A stretch of DNA of 64,000 nt from the NCBI RefSeq assembly GCF_014205275.1, contig NZ_JACHND010000001.1, positions 8,423,128-8,487,127 of the forward strand, given 5' to 3'. The translations under genes and the position numbers were made by a program. This document shows positions 20,267-29,480 of the stretch, piece after piece (position 1 is the stretch's first letter; each line of letters begins with the position of its first letter). The notes below the pieces were generated by a model. It was given only the letters and a program-made list of their open reading frames with translations, was not told the origin of the DNA and did no database searches. This DNA is from Sphaerisporangium siamense. Lineage in GTDB: Bacteria; Actinomycetota; Actinomycetes; Streptosporangiales; Streptosporangiaceae.

Positions 20267-21232
20267 GTGCTGCACTTGAGGATCATCTGCCCGTGCGACC
20301 GCTCCGCCGAGGTCACCGGGATGCTGGAGTCCGCGACGGGGGTGACCAACGTCGTCGTGCTCCCGGGGGCGGGCCGCCGTCCCGAGGGCGACGTGATCCT
20401 CTTCGACGTGGCCAGGGAGGCCGCCAACGAGGTCCTGGCCCGCCTGAAGGAGCTCGGCGTGGCCGAGGAGGGCTCGATCGCGGTGGAGCGCGTGGACCTG
20501 TCCCTGTCCCGGGTCGCCGAGGAGGCCGAGGCGGAGGCCCCCGGCGCGCCCGAGGACGCGGTGGTCTGGGACGAGCTGGCCAGGCAGGTCTCGGCCGACG
20601 CCCGCATCACCTGGGCGTACCTGGCGTTCCTCGTCATCGCCACCCAGATCGCCGCGATCGGCGTGCTGCTCCCCTCGCTCATCCTCATCGTGGGCGCGAT
20701 GGTCCTCGGGCCCGAGTTCGGGGCGGTGGCCGCCATCTCGTTCGGCCTGCTGCGCCGGGAGCCGCGGCTGATGGTGGCCGCCGCCCGCACGCTGGTGATC
20801 GGGTTCGCGGTCGCGATCGCCGTCACCTGCGCGTGCGCGCTGGCGGTGCGCGGGCTGGGGTGGATCGGCCCCGGCAGCCTGAACGGGCACGACGAGGTGA
20901 CCTTCATCGTGAAGCCGGACAAGTGGGCGTTCATCGTGGCGCTGCTCGCCGGGGCGGCCGGGGTGCTGTCGGTGACGGCGGGCAAATCGTCGGCCCTGGT
21001 CGGCGTCTTCATCTCGGTCACGACCGTCCCCGCGGCCGGGTACGCGGCGGTCGCCGTCGCGCTCGGCAGGTGGCAGGAGGTCGCGGGCTCGGCGACGCAG
21101 TTGCTGGTGAACATCGCGGGCATGGCGACCGCGGGCACGATCACCCTGCTCGCGCAGCGGTTCTTCTGGGCCAGGTACGGCCTGCGTATCGCCCCACCCG
21201 CCAGGCGGATGAGGCGGAATTCCTCCGTCTGA
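20267..21232 (+). CDS. DUF389 family membrane protein
   Basis: A 321-residue protein of the DUF389 (TIGR00341-like) family, function unknown. Residues 1-85 form a soluble alpha/beta region (LRIICPCDRSAEVTGMLES), followed by about six hydrophobic segments between residues 120 and 305, including LLPSLILIVGAMVLGPEFGA, the most conserved part of the family. A TAGGCT -10 box at 20255-20260 lies 6 bases before the GTG start, suggesting a leaderless transcript. It lies 51 bases beyond the insertion sequence; before the insertion it would have followed coaA directly. Confidence 0.86.
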   Translation: MLHLRIICPCDRSAEVTGMLESATGVTNVVVLPGAGRRPEGDVILFDVAREAANEVLARLKELGVAEEGSIAVERVDLSLSRVAEEAEAEAPGAPEDAVVWDELARQVSADARITWAYLAFLVIATQIAAIGVLLPSLILIVGAMVLGPEFGAVAAISFGLLRREPRLMVAAARTLVIGFAVAIAVTCACALAVRGLGWIGPGSLNGHDEVTFIVKPDKWAFIVALLAGAAGVLSVTAGKSSALVGVFISVTTVPAAGYAAVAVALGRWQEVAGSATQLLVNIAGMATAGTITLLAQRFFWARYGLRIAPPARRMRRNSSV

Positions 21233-21271
21233 CGGAGGAACCGCGGTCCGGCGGTTGGATAGTGTCCGGTC

Positions 21272-22180
21272 ATGACCATCCTCGCCACCGAGGGACTCAC
21301 CAAACGCTTTCCGCGCGTGACGGCGCTGGACCGGCTCACCGTCACCGCCGGGGCCGGCGTCACCGGCCTGGTCGGGGCCAACGGCGCGGGAAAGTCCACA
21401 CTCATCAAGATCTTGCTGGGGCTGCTGCCGCCCACCGAGGGCAGTGCGACGGTGCTCGGCCTGAGCCCCGCCACGCAGGCGCTGGAGATCCGCAGGTCCG
21501 TCGGCTACATGCCCGAGCACGACTGCCTCCCGCCCGACGTGTCCGCCACCGAGTTCACGGTGCACATGGCCCAGATGTCCGGCCTGCCGCGCAGCGCCGC
21601 CCGCGAGCGCGCCGCCGACACGCTGCGCCACGTCGGGCTGTACGAGGAGCGCTACCGGCCCATCGGCGGCTACTCCACCGGCATGCGTCAGCGGGTCAAG
21701 CTGGCCCAGGCCCTCGTCCACGACCCCCGGCTGGTCTTCCTGGACGAGCCCACCAACGGCCTCGACCCGCAGGGCCGCGACGAGATGCTCGCCCTGATCC
21801 GGCGCATCGGCGCCGAGTTCGGCATCAGCGTGGTCGTCACGTCCCACCTGCTCGGCGAGCTGGAGCGCGTCTGCGACCACGTGATCGTCATCGACGGGGG
21901 CCGCCTGCTGCGCTCGTCGGCCATCGGCGAGTTCACCCAGGCCACCCGGTCGATCACCGTCGAGGTCGAGGAGGGGCTGGAGGCCCTGGCCGAGCGGCTG
22001 ACCTCCCTCGGGCAGTCCGTCACCGCGCACGGGCGCCTGCTGAGCGTGGACGCCGGCGCGCCCGCCACCTTCGACGTCGTCCGCGACGCCGTCGTCGACC
22101 TGGGCCTGTCCCTGGTCCGGCTGGAGCAGGGCCGCCACCGCATCGAGGACGTCTTCAGGGAGGAGTCCGCCAGTGTCTGA
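21272..22180 (+). CDS. ABC transporter ATP-binding protein (cassette 1)
   Basis: A 302-residue ABC-2 type ATPase. Walker A is GANGAGKST, the signature is STGMRQR (variant of LSGGQ), and Walker B is LVFLDEPTNGLDP, followed by the C-terminal accessory region of the CcmA/DrrA class. It is the first gene of a four-gene operon, with an 8-base overlap into its permease. TAGTGT at 21260-21265 lies 6 bases before the ATG, indicating a leaderless start. The substrate is unknown; such pairs export drugs, lipids or peptides or act in cell-wall processes. Confidence 0.92.
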   Translation: MTILATEGLTKRFPRVTALDRLTVTAGAGVTGLVGANGAGKSTLIKILLGLLPPTEGSATVLGLSPATQALEIRRSVGYMPEHDCLPPDVSATEFTVHMAQMSGLPRSAARERAADTLRHVGLYEERYRPIGGYSTGMRQRVKLAQALVHDPRLVFLDEPTNGLDPQGRDEMLALIRRIGAEFGISVVVTSHLLGELERVCDHVIVIDGGRLLRSSAIGEFTQATRSITVEVEEGLEALAERLTSLGQSVTAHGRLLSVDAGAPATFDVVRDAVVDLGLSLVRLEQGRHRIEDVFREESASV

Positions 22181-23087
22181 GCCGTCCCCCGCGGCGACGG
22201 TCCCCGGGTCCCCCGCCGCGCCCACCGGAGTCATCCACGACATCGGCTACCGCCACTACGAGGGCCGGCGGCTCGGCCGGGGCGCCTCGCTCGCCGCGCT
22301 GACCCTCCACAGCCTGCGTGGCCTGTTCGGGCTCGGCCGCACCGCACGCGCCAAGATCATGCCGTTCCTGCTGGCCGGGGTCATGATGCTGCCGGCCGTC
22401 GTGTCCATCGCGATCATGGTCGTGGTGAAGCAGCAGGGCGTCGCCTATCCGACGTTCGCGGTGGCCATGCAGGCCGTGCTCGCGGTCTTCCTCGCCGCGC
22501 AGGCGCCGTACCTGGTCGCGCCGGACCTGCGGTTCCGCGTGCTGCCGCTGTACCTGTCGCGCCCGGTGACGAGGGCCGACTACATCACGGCCAAGCTCGC
22601 CGCCATGGCGATCGCGATGTTCCTGCTCCTCGCCCTGCCGATCACCGTCACCTACATCGGCGAGCTGCTGGTCGACCTGCCCGGCCCGCCGCACACCAAG
22701 GAGTACTTCGCCGCGCTCGCCGGCGCGGTCGTCTTCGCGGTGCTGCTGGCGTGCGTGGGGGTCGCGATCGCCTCGTTCACCCCACGGCGCGGGCTCGGCG
22801 TCGCGGCGGTCATCGCGGTGTACCTGCTGGCCTCCGGCATCTCCGTCGTGCTCGTCGGCGTGCTGATGTCGGTCAGCCGTGACTCCGCCGCGGCCTGGGC
22901 GTGGCTGGTCAACCCGTTCTTCCTGGTGGACTGCCTCCAGGTCTGGCTGTTCGGCACCACGCCCAACAACGACGTCGGCTATCCCCCGGACATCGGCGGG
23001 CCCGTCGCCCTGGCGGCCATCGTGGCGTTGATCGCCCTGAGCGTGACCGCCCTCGTCCTCCGCTATCGCAAGGCGGCCGCATCATGA
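22173..23087 (+). CDS. ABC-2 type permease (cassette 1)
   Basis: A 304-residue integral membrane protein with a cytoplasmic N-terminus of about 65 residues (HDIGYRHYEGRRLGR, a motif common in this permease group) and about six hydrophobic helices from residue 64 onward. It starts with GTG 8 bases inside the ATPase gene and ends in an ATGA overlap with the next ATPase. It presumably pairs with the product of the preceding gene. Confidence 0.88.
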   Translation: MSEPSPAATVPGSPAAPTGVIHDIGYRHYEGRRLGRGASLAALTLHSLRGLFGLGRTARAKIMPFLLAGVMMLPAVVSIAIMVVVKQQGVAYPTFAVAMQAVLAVFLAAQAPYLVAPDLRFRVLPLYLSRPVTRADYITAKLAAMAIAMFLLLALPITVTYIGELLVDLPGPPHTKEYFAALAGAVVFAVLLACVGVAIASFTPRRGLGVAAVIAVYLLASGISVVLVGVLMSVSRDSAAAWAWLVNPFFLVDCLQVWLFGTTPNNDVGYPPDIGGPVALAAIVALIALSVTALVLRYRKAAAS

Positions 23088-24001
23088 TCATCGAACTCGG
23101 GCAGGTCTCCCGCTGGTACGGCAACGTGGTGGCGGTCAACGACGTCACGATGACCATCGGCCCCGGGGTGACCGGGCTGCTCGGCCCGAACGGCGCGGGA
23201 AAGTCCACGCTGCTGCACATGATGGCCGGCTTCCTGGCGCCCTCCACCGGCACGGCGACCCTCGACGGGAAGGCGATCTGGCGCAACCACCAGATCTACC
23301 GCTCCATCGGGCTGGTCCCCGAGCGCGAGGGCGTGTACGGCTTCCTGACCGGCTGGCAGTTCGTGCTGTCCAGCGCCCGCCTGCACCGCCTGCCGTCCCC
23401 GGAGGACGCCGCGGCCAAGGCCCTGGCCATGGTCGAGATGGAGGGCGCGAAGGACCGCCGCGTCGAGACCTACTCCAAGGGCATGCGCCAGCGGGTCAAG
23501 GTCGCCGCCGCGCTGGTCCACGACCCCAAGGTCCTGCTGTTGGACGAGCCGTTCAACGGCATGGACCCGCGCCAGCGCCTCCACCTGATGGACCTGGTCA
23601 GGGACCTCGGCGCCGCCGGGCGCACCATCCTGTTCAGCAGCCACATCCTGGAGGAGGTCGAGCGGGTCGCCCAGCACATCGAGGTGCTCGTCGCCGGACG
23701 CCACGCCGCCTCCGGCGACTTCCGCGAGATCCGCCGCCGCATGACCGACCGGCCCCACCTGTTCCGCGTGCGCTCCAGCGACGACCGGCGGCTGGCCGCC
23801 GCGCTGATCGCCGACGCCTCCTCGGGCGCGGTCTCCCTGGGCGCGGACGGCCTGGAGGTCCAGGCCGTGGACTTCCGCAGGTTCACCTGGCTGCTGCCGC
23901 GGGTCGCCCGCGACGCCGGCGTCTCGGTCTGGCAGGTCTCCCCCGCCGACGAGGACCTTGAGAGCGTCTTCTCCTACCTGATCTCCGGGAGCACCCGATG
24001 A
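23084..24001 (+). CDS. ABC transporter ATP-binding protein (cassette 2)
   Basis: A 305-residue ABC ATPase related to cassette 1. Walker A is GPNGAGKST, the signature region is SKGMRQRVKVAAALVHDP, and Walker B is VLLLDEPFNGMDP. Its ATG overlaps the preceding permease stop (ATGA), and a further ATGA links it to the last permease, so all four genes are translationally coupled. The much longer open frame upstream of the ATG is a shadow of the permease gene. Confidence 0.92.
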   Translation: MIIELGQVSRWYGNVVAVNDVTMTIGPGVTGLLGPNGAGKSTLLHMMAGFLAPSTGTATLDGKAIWRNHQIYRSIGLVPEREGVYGFLTGWQFVLSSARLHRLPSPEDAAAKALAMVEMEGAKDRRVETYSKGMRQRVKVAAALVHDPKVLLLDEPFNGMDPRQRLHLMDLVRDLGAAGRTILFSSHILEEVERVAQHIEVLVAGRHAASGDFREIRRRMTDRPHLFRVRSSDDRRLAAALIADASSGAVSLGADGLEVQAVDFRRFTWLLPRVARDAGVSVWQVSPADEDLESVFSYLISGSTR

Positions 24002-24714
24002 ACTCCGTCGTCGCCGGAATCACCTACCGCGCCGTGCTCGGGCGCCGCAGGGTGCTGTTGCTGCTCCTGCTGCCGCTCCTGCTCATCGGCCTGGCGATCC
24101 TGCTGCGCGCGCTCGGCAGCACCAGCGAGGACGCCGCCGTCCGCCTCATGCAGGTGTACGCCGTGGGCACGATGCTGCCGCTGCTCGGGCTGATCGCCGG
24201 GACCGGCACCATCGCGCCCGAGATCGACGACGGCACGATCATCCACCTGCTGTCCAAGCCGATCTCGCGGCCCGTGATCGCCGTCACCAAGTTCGCCGTG
24301 GCGGCCTCGCTGCTCGCGCTCTTCGCCGCCGTCCCCACCTACGTCGCCGGGTACATCATCCTCGGTAACGAGGCCGGCATCGCGGCGGGCTTCGCGCTCG
24401 GCGCGCTGGTCGGCGGCATCGCCTACGCGGGGGTGTTCCTGTTCCTCGGCGTCGTCACCCGGCACGCCGTCACCGTCGGCATCATCTACGCCGTGGTGTG
24501 GGAGAACCTCGTCGGCGGCTACGTGCAGGGCGCCAAGAACCTCTCGATCCAGCAGTGGGCGCAGACCATCGCCGCGCAGGTCAGCACGTCGAGCTTCTTC
24601 GAGGCCACGGTGAGCGCCGGCTTCGCCGTCCCCGCCGTGCTGATCGTCACGGTCGGCTCGGTGCTGTGGGCGGGCCGGCGGCTGCGCAGCGTCTCGCTCG
24701 CCGGCGAGGAGTGA
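23998..24714 (+). CDS. ABC-2 type permease (cassette 2)
   Basis: A 238-residue membrane protein with about six hydrophobic helices, including LLLLLLPLLLIGLAILLRAL near the N-terminus, and the segment TGTIAPEIDDGTIIHLLSKP that is characteristic of ABC-2 permeases (cytoplasmic loop after the first helices). It is the last gene of the operon and converges with a small membrane protein gene, with 6 bases between stop codons. Confidence 0.88.
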   Translation: MNSVVAGITYRAVLGRRRVLLLLLLPLLLIGLAILLRALGSTSEDAAVRLMQVYAVGTMLPLLGLIAGTGTIAPEIDDGTIIHLLSKPISRPVIAVTKFAVAASLLALFAAVPTYVAGYIILGNEAGIAAGFALGALVGGIAYAGVFLFLGVVTRHAVTVGIIYAVVWENLVGGYVQGAKNLSIQQWAQTIAAQVSTSSFFEATVSAGFAVPAVLIVTVGSVLWAGRRLRSVSLAGEE

Positions 24715-24720
24715 CGGCGC

Positions 24721-25101
24721 TCACCTGCGGAACATGAGGCGCACGCAGACGCCGATGGCGACGCAGCCGACCGCGAAGACCAGCAGCACGCTGGAGGCCA
24801 CGAACCCCACCGCCCACAGCCCGGGGGTGTCGGCCGTCCGCGGCGACACCCCCTGCCACACCGCCAGGACGGGCTGGGGCGCCACGAACGGCACCAGCGC
24901 CGCCACGGCGGTCTTGACGGGCACGAACACGCCGAGCACGACTCCGGTGATGAGCACGGCGGCGAACATCCACGGGTACAGCAGGGAGCGGAAGAAGTAG
25001 CCGTCGGTTCCGGTGGCGGCGAGGATCCAGGTCGAAAGGGCCCCCGCGGCGAGCGAAACGACGGCGATCAACTGATGCCTGTACCGGTGGACCACGAGCA
25101 T
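24721..25101 (-). CDS. small four-helix membrane protein
   Basis: A 126-residue protein of unknown function with predicted membrane helices near residues 10-29, 41-60, 64-82 and 93-120, and positively charged ends (HRYRH at the start, RLMFRR at the end). Nothing in it identifies a family. It is convergent with the ABC operon and divergent from the MerR-type effector gene, 128 bp away. Confidence 0.7.
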   Translation of the reverse strand: MLVVHRYRHQLIAVVSLAAGALSTWILAATGTDGYFFRSLLYPWMFAAVLITGVVLGVFVPVKTAVAALVPFVAPQPVLAVWQGVSPRTADTPGLWAVGFVASSVLLVFAVGCVAIGVCVRLMFRR

Positions 25102-25156
25102 TCACCCTAAGGGACGCCGCCCCGCCCCCGAGCCGCCGGTACGGGAGAAAAGGCGC

Positions 25157-25187
25157 TTGAGTCTCCACCTACTGGAGGGTGGAGGGT
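25157..25187 (+). promoter_or_regulatory. MerR-type promoter with dyad in a 19-bp spacer
   Basis: TTGAGT (25157-25162) and GAGGGT (25182-25187) are separated by 19 bases instead of 17, and the spacer holds the dyad CTCCACC-N8-GGTGGAG (25163-25184). This is the hallmark of promoters activated by MerR-family regulators, which twist the overlong spacer. It faces the gene at 25230. Confidence 0.7.
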
Positions 25188-25229
25188 TGCTCCTCGAAGG
25201 CATGACCCGACCGAGAGGAGATGACGATC

Positions 25230-25757
25230 ATGGCGGATTCCGCGCGGGAAAGACGGCGGATCATCGACGCGTTCGTGGACGAGGCGTTCGCCGGCATCGC
25301 GCCGGACGCGCCGGGGGCGCGCATCGCCGAGGGCATGCGGGTGCTGCCCGACGAGCCGGACCGGCTCGGCCCCGAGAAGGCTCGGGCCTGGGAGGAGCTG
25401 GCCGAGTTGGTGGCGGACGACGACTTCCGTCGCCGCGTGCGCCAGATGGCCGTCGAGGGCGCCGAGGGCGGCGACGGCCAGGGGTACGACGTGCAGCCGG
25501 TCATCGAGCACGCGGGCGGCGCCGTGGCCGCGGGGGTCGCGCCCGGCTCCCCCGAGGGGCAGGAGATCCTCGGGAAGCTCATCCCGGCCGGAACTCCGGC
25601 GGCCGAGCGCGACCGCATGGCCACGCGGGTGGAGGTCTTCACCGACCGGCGGGTCGAGCGGTTCTGGGAGCTGATGGGCGTGCTCAATGACCGGCCGCCC
25701 TTTCCGAGCGGCGTCCCGGCGTTCGAGTGGTTCGCCGCCGCGCTACGGGCCCACTGA
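25230..25757 (+). CDS. stand-alone MerR-type C-terminal effector domain protein
   Basis: A 175-residue soluble, mostly helical protein. Its C-terminal half (AAGVAPGSPEGQEILGKL, DRRVERFWELMGVLND, PAFEWFAAALRAH) resembles the effector domain at the C-terminus of actinobacterial MerR/TipA-like regulators, but no helix-turn-helix precedes it, and the 128-bp upstream gap has no room for one. The ATG at 25230 has GAGAGGAG nine bases upstream; an ATG at 25221 touches the same purines and is less likely. It is preceded by a MerR-type promoter. The function may be ligand binding, as with TipAS, but that is inference. Confidence 0.72.
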   Translation: MADSARERRRIIDAFVDEAFAGIAPDAPGARIAEGMRVLPDEPDRLGPEKARAWEELAELVADDDFRRRVRQMAVEGAEGGDGQGYDVQPVIEHAGGAVAAGVAPGSPEGQEILGKLIPAGTPAAERDRMATRVEVFTDRRVERFWELMGVLNDRPPFPSGVPAFEWFAAALRAH

Positions 25758-25792
25758 GCCCCGCCGAGCGCCGGACCCGTCAGGCAGGACGA

Positions 25793-25834
25793 CGAAAGGC
25801 GGGGCCCTCCCGGGAAGGAGGACCCCGCCTTTCG
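25793..25834. terminator. bidirectional terminator between effector gene and glmM
   Basis: An 18-bp stem with one mismatch (25793-25810 with 25817-25834) and a 6-base loop lies between the converging stop codons. Both arms end in AAAGG/CCTTT tracts, so it can serve both directions. Confidence 0.85.
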
Positions 25835-25861
25835 CACGGGTTCCGACGGCCCGCCGGCAGG

Positions 25862-27223
25862 TCAGGCGCAGGTGACGCGCACGACCTCGGCCAGCCGTCC
25901 GGCGATGCGCTCGGCCTCGTCCTGGGACTCGGCCTCGACCATCACGCGGACCATCGGCTCGGTGCCGCTCGGCCTGATCACCACGCGGCCGGAGTCGCCG
26001 AGCGAGCTCTCCGCCTCCTGGACGGCGGAGGCCAGCTCCGCGGACGTCGCGGCCTTGATCTTGGACACGTCGCGCACGTTGACCAGCACCTGCGGCAGCC
26101 GGGTCATGACCGAGGCCAGGTCTCCCAGGGAGCGGCCCGACCGCGCGACCTGCGCGAGCAGGTGCAGCGAGGTGAGGAGGCCGTCCCCGGTCGTCGCGTG
26201 GTCGAGCATCACGACATGGCCGGACTGCTCGCCGCCGAAGTTGTACCCCCCTGCCTTCATCGCCTCCAGCACGTACCGGTCGCCGACCGCGGTCTCCACC
26301 ATGGTCAGCCCGGCCTTGCGCATGGCGATCTTGAAGCCGAGGTTGGACATGATCGTGGCCACGACCGTGTCCTTGGCCAGCGTGCCGTCCTCGTGCATGG
26401 CCAGCGCCAGGACCGCCATGATCTGGTCGCCGTCCACCACCTCGCCGGACGCCGTCACGGCCAGACAGCGGTCGGCGTCGCCGTCATAGGCCACGCCCGC
26501 GTCGGCGCCGCCCTCCACGACGGCCGCGCGCAGCGCGTCCAGGTGGGTGGACCCGACGCCCTCGTTGATGTTGAGGCCGTCGGGCGCGGCGCCGATGGTC
26601 TCCACCACGGCGCCCGCGCGGCGCAGCGCCTCGGGGGCGACCATGTGGGCGGCGCCGTGCGCGCAGTCGACGACCAGGCGCAGGCCTTCCAGGCGGCCTT
26701 CGACGCTCGTCAGGACGTGCGAGACATAACGGTCGGCCTCGCCGTAGGCGTCGCGCACGCGGCCGACGGCGGCGCCCACCGGACGGTTCCACTTCTCACC
26801 GAGCCGCCGCTCGATGTCGTTCTCCACCGCGTCCGGCAGCTTGAAGCCGCCGCGGGCGAAGAACTTGATGCCGTTGTCCGGCGCCGGGTTGTGCGAGGCG
26901 GACAGCATGACCCCGAGGTCGGCGCCGAGCGCCGACGTGAGGTAGGCGACGGCCGGGGTGGGCAGCACGCCGAGGCGCAGCACGTCCACTCCAGACGACG
27001 CGAGGCCGGCGACCACCGCGGCCTCCAGAAATTCTCCGGAGGCGCGAGGGTCCCGGCCCACGACGGCGACCGGGCGGCCACGCCGCCCGACGCTCGACTC
27101 GAATGCTCCGGCGTCCCCGAGGACATGAGCCGCCGCGACCGACAGGTCCATGGCGAGCTCGGCCGTGAGGTCGCGGCCCGCGACCCCACGGACTCCGTCG
27201 GTGCCGAACAGCCGGCCCGTCAA
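25862..27223 (-). CDS. glmM: phosphoglucosamine mutase
   Basis: Interconverts glucosamine-6-phosphate and glucosamine-1-phosphate on the way to UDP-GlcNAc and peptidoglycan. The protein has 453 residues, the usual length. It begins [13 protein letters not shown], has the phosphoserine loop [17 protein letters not shown], the metal-binding loop [13 protein letters not shown] and the phosphate-binding loop [14 protein letters not shown]. The start is a TTG overlapping the rpsI stop codon (TTGA), so it is coupled to rpsI. The longer open frame upstream is an rpsI shadow. Confidence 0.95.
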   Translation of the reverse strand: MTGRLFGTDGVRGVAGRDLTAELAMDLSVAAAHVLGDAGAFESSVGRRGRPVAVVGRDPRASGEFLEAAVVAGLASSGVDVLRLGVLPTPAVAYLTSALGADLGVMLSASHNPAPDNGIKFFARGGFKLPDAVENDIERRLGEKWNRPVGAAVGRVRDAYGEADRYVSHVLTSVEGRLEGLRLVVDCAHGAAHMVAPEALRRAGAVVETIGAAPDGLNINEGVGSTHLDALRAAVVEGGADAGVAYDGDADRCLAVTASGEVVDGDQIMAVLALAMHEDGTLAKDTVVATIMSNLGFKIAMRKAGLTMVETAVGDRYVLEAMKAGGYNFGGEQSGHVVMLDHATTGDGLLTSLHLLAQVARSGRSLGDLASVMTRLPQVLVNVRDVSKIKAATSAELASAVQEAESSLGDSGRVVIRPSGTEPMVRVMVEAESQDEAERIAGRLAEVVRVTCA

Positions 27224-27747
27224 CGCTTGCTGTACTGAGGAGCCTTGCGGGCCTTCTTGAGACCGTACTTCTTGCGCTCCTTCTCCCGGGCGTCGCGGGT
27301 GAGGAAGCCGGCCTTCTTCAGCGGCGGGCGGTTGGTCTCGGTGTCCAGCGCGGTCAGCGCGCGGGCGAGGCCCATGCGCAGGGCGCCGGCCTGACCGGTC
27401 ACGCCGCCGCCGTCGATGCGGGCGAAGACGTCGAACTGCTCCTCGGCACCGAGCGTCACGAAGGGCTCGTTGACGATCTGCTGGTGCACCTTGTTGGGGA
27501 AGTAGTTCTCCAGCGAGCGACCGTTGATGGTCCACTTGCCGGTGCCCGGCACGATGCGGACCCGGGCGATCGCTTCCTTGCGACGGCCGGTGCCGTACGA
27601 GTTGCCCGTGGTGATGGGCTTACGCGCGGCGACGTCACTGCTCGGAGCGGACTCGCTGGTGTACTCGGACGGGAACTCCTCAGCGGAGGTCTCCGCAAAT
27701 TCCAGCTCGCCCTCGAAGGGCGTCTCGACACCGGTGGGCTCGGCCAC
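27220..27747 (-). CDS. rpsI: 30S ribosomal protein S9
   Basis: A 175-residue S9. The conserved part begins near residue 46 ([18 protein letters not shown]) and ends in the invariant RKAPQYSKR, which reaches into the ribosomal P site. The first 45 residues are an acidic, low-complexity extension ([20 protein letters not shown]) typical of actinobacterial S9. It is the second gene of the rplM-rpsI-glmM operon and overlaps the glmM start by 4 bases. Confidence 0.97.
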   Translation of the reverse strand: MAEPTGVETPFEGELEFAETSAEEFPSEYTSESAPSSDVAARKPITTGNSYGTGRRKEAIARVRIVPGTGKWTINGRSLENYFPNKVHQQIVNEPFVTLGAEEQFDVFARIDGGGVTGQAGALRMGLARALTALDTETNRPPLKKAGFLTRDAREKERKKYGLKKARKAPQYSKR

Positions 27748-27798
27748 GGTTCTCCTCTAACTTTCGATCTATCGGCGTCAGCCGTCGGCCAACGGTGG

Positions 27799-28242
27799 CT
27801 ACTGGGCGATCTTGGTGAGCTCGAAGGGGACCGGCTGCTGCGCCTGGTGCGGGTGCTCGGCGCCGGCGTAGACCTTGAGCTTCTTGGCCATCTTCCGGCC
27901 GAGGGAGTTCTTGGGCAGCATGCCCTTCACGGCCTTCTCGACGGCGCGGTCCGGCCGCTTCTCCATCAGCTCGGCGTAGGAGACCGAGCGGAGGCCGCCG
28001 GGGTAGCCCGAGTGGCGGTACGCCTTCTTCTGCTCCAGCTTGTTGCCGGTCAGGGCCACCTTGTCGGCGTTGATGACGATGACGAAGTCACCGGTGTCGA
28101 CATGCGGCGCGAAGATCGGCTTGTGCTTACCGCGGAGCAGCGTCGCGACCTGGGTGGCCAGCCGACCCAGCACGACGTCGGTGGCGTCGATGACGTACCA
28201 CTGACGCTCTACGTCGGTGGCCTTAGGGGTGAACGTGCGCAC
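27799..28242 (-). CDS. rplM: 50S ribosomal protein L13
   Basis: A 147-residue early-assembly protein of the large subunit. It begins [19 protein letters not shown] and carries [18 protein letters not shown] and [15 protein letters not shown], all conserved. The GTG start at 28242 has AGAAGG nine bases upstream. It heads the rplM-rpsI-glmM operon, with a promoter about 150 bases upstream. Confidence 0.97.
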   Translation of the reverse strand: MRTFTPKATDVERQWYVIDATDVVLGRLATQVATLLRGKHKPIFAPHVDTGDFVIVINADKVALTGNKLEQKKAYRHSGYPGGLRSVSYAELMEKRPDRAVEKAVKGMLPKNSLGRKMAKKLKVYAGAEHPHQAQQPVPFELTKIAQ

Positions 28243-28659
28243 GGTGGTAAGCCTTCTGTCGGATTGACATCATCTCGGTAGGTCGTGGGCGGGCGCACGA
28301 CAGCCCAGACCATCCGTCTCCTCGAACAGGGAGATGACGCCGGACGCGCCGCGCATCGGTCACGACAGACCGATCCACACACAACAAATGAGCAGACTAC
28401 CGGCGACACGTGCACGGGTCAAAACGAGAACGCCGCGACGACGCGTCACCAGGTCCGCGCTTCCAGCGTACCGGCCGCCGCCACGGAGTCCCAGAGGACA
28501 CGGGCGCCGGGTCGTGGGAATTCCGGTTTGGCACGCATCGCGGAGTTCCCTGTCCGAAACCCGGTACAGAATCAGATTCGGACGCCCTTTCCGCGACAAA
28601 AACCCGTCCCCGGCGTCTCTTCTGTAACATGAGCTGACCTCTCTATATTTGGCAGCGGC
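28243..28659. other. rplM / CAP-protein divergent region
   Basis: These 417 bp contain the rplM promoter (28394-28422) with a leader of about 145 bases, and a -10 box TATATT at 28644-28649 for the CAP-domain gene. No additional gene is supported; short open frames here lack family features. The leader may hold an L13-type autoregulatory structure, but none was recognised. Confidence 0.5.
28394..28422 (-). promoter_or_regulatory. promoter of rplM-rpsI-glmM
   Basis: On the minus strand TTGACC (28417-28422) and TAGTCT (28394-28399) are separated by 17 bases, a near-consensus principal sigma promoter. Transcription would start near 28387. Confidence 0.85.
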
Positions 28660-29457
28660 ATGAGTCAGCGCCCCACCCCCAGAAACGCCCAGAGGTTCCC
28701 CCCGAGGCGGACCCACGTGGGCCTGCTGGCATGCCTGACGGCGGCCCTGCTCGCCGGCATCGTCGTCTCCCGCCTCGACCCGCCCGAGCCCCCCGCCGTC
28801 GAGGTCTACCTGCAGACCGGCACACCCGCGCCCACCCCCGAACGTGGCCGCCTGCTGGCCGCGCCCGAGGTCGCCGCCACCGAACTGGCGCCGCTCGGCC
28901 GCGTGCTCCGCCCGAGCGCCCCCTCCACCGGCGCGCCGCGTCCCCACCCCACGCCCAGCAGGTCCGCCAAGCCCCGCGACACCATCGACGGAACCGGGTC
29001 GCGCATCCCCTCCGACGCCCAGGTGGGCACGGCCAGCGGCAGCGAGCAGACCGGGCCGCCCGAGGGCGCCCTGCCCGCGTCCCGCCTGGAGGCGGCGGCC
29101 GTCGCGCTCACCAACCGGGAACGGACCCGCAAAGGCTGCGCGCCCCTGCGCGTCGATCCCCGCCTCGCCCGCGCCGCCCGCGCCCACAGCCGCGACATGG
29201 CCGCGCGCAACTACTTCGGCCACACCTCCTCCGACGGCGGCAGCCCGTGGGACCGCATGGCCCGCGCCGGATACAGCGCCAGCGCCGCCGAGAACATCGC
29301 CCGCGGCTACCAGAGCGCCGAGGAGGCCGTGCGCGGCTGGATGGCCGACAGAGGCCACCGCAGGAACATCCTGAACTGCCAGATCAAGACGGTGGGCATC
29401 GGCGTCGCCTACGGCTCCGGGGACATCTGGTGGACCCAGGACTTCGGCTATTCCTGA
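28660..29457 (+). CDS. CAP (SCP/PR-1) domain secreted or anchored protein
   Basis: A 265-residue protein with a signal anchor at about residues 19-38 (HVGLLACLTAALLAGIVV), a Pro/Thr-rich linker to about residue 140, and a C-terminal CAP domain (about 143-265). Family residues are visible in RAHSRDMAARNYFGHTS, SAAENIARGY and DRGHRRNILNCQ; the last strand is WWTQDFGYS. Bacterial CAP proteins act outside the cell, sometimes in envelope or developmental roles, with no defined enzymatic activity. A TATATT -10 box lies 10 bases before the ATG. It is followed at 35 bases by the first large proline-rich protein. Confidence 0.9.
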   Translation: MSQRPTPRNAQRFPPRRTHVGLLACLTAALLAGIVVSRLDPPEPPAVEVYLQTGTPAPTPERGRLLAAPEVAATELAPLGRVLRPSAPSTGAPRPHPTPSRSAKPRDTIDGTGSRIPSDAQVGTASGSEQTGPPEGALPASRLEAAAVALTNRERTRKGCAPLRVDPRLARAARAHSRDMAARNYFGHTSSDGGSPWDRMARAGYSASAAENIARGYQSAEEAVRGWMADRGHRRNILNCQIKTVGIGVAYGSGDIWWTQDFGYS

Positions 29458-29480
29458 CCTGTTATGTCGCGGCGCCGGGC

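Noticed and set aside
20186..22243. 685-residue minus-strand open frame over DUF389 and ABC ATPase genes
   Set aside because: The plus strand has two recognised families there; the minus frame is low-complexity Gly/Gln/Asp/Val.
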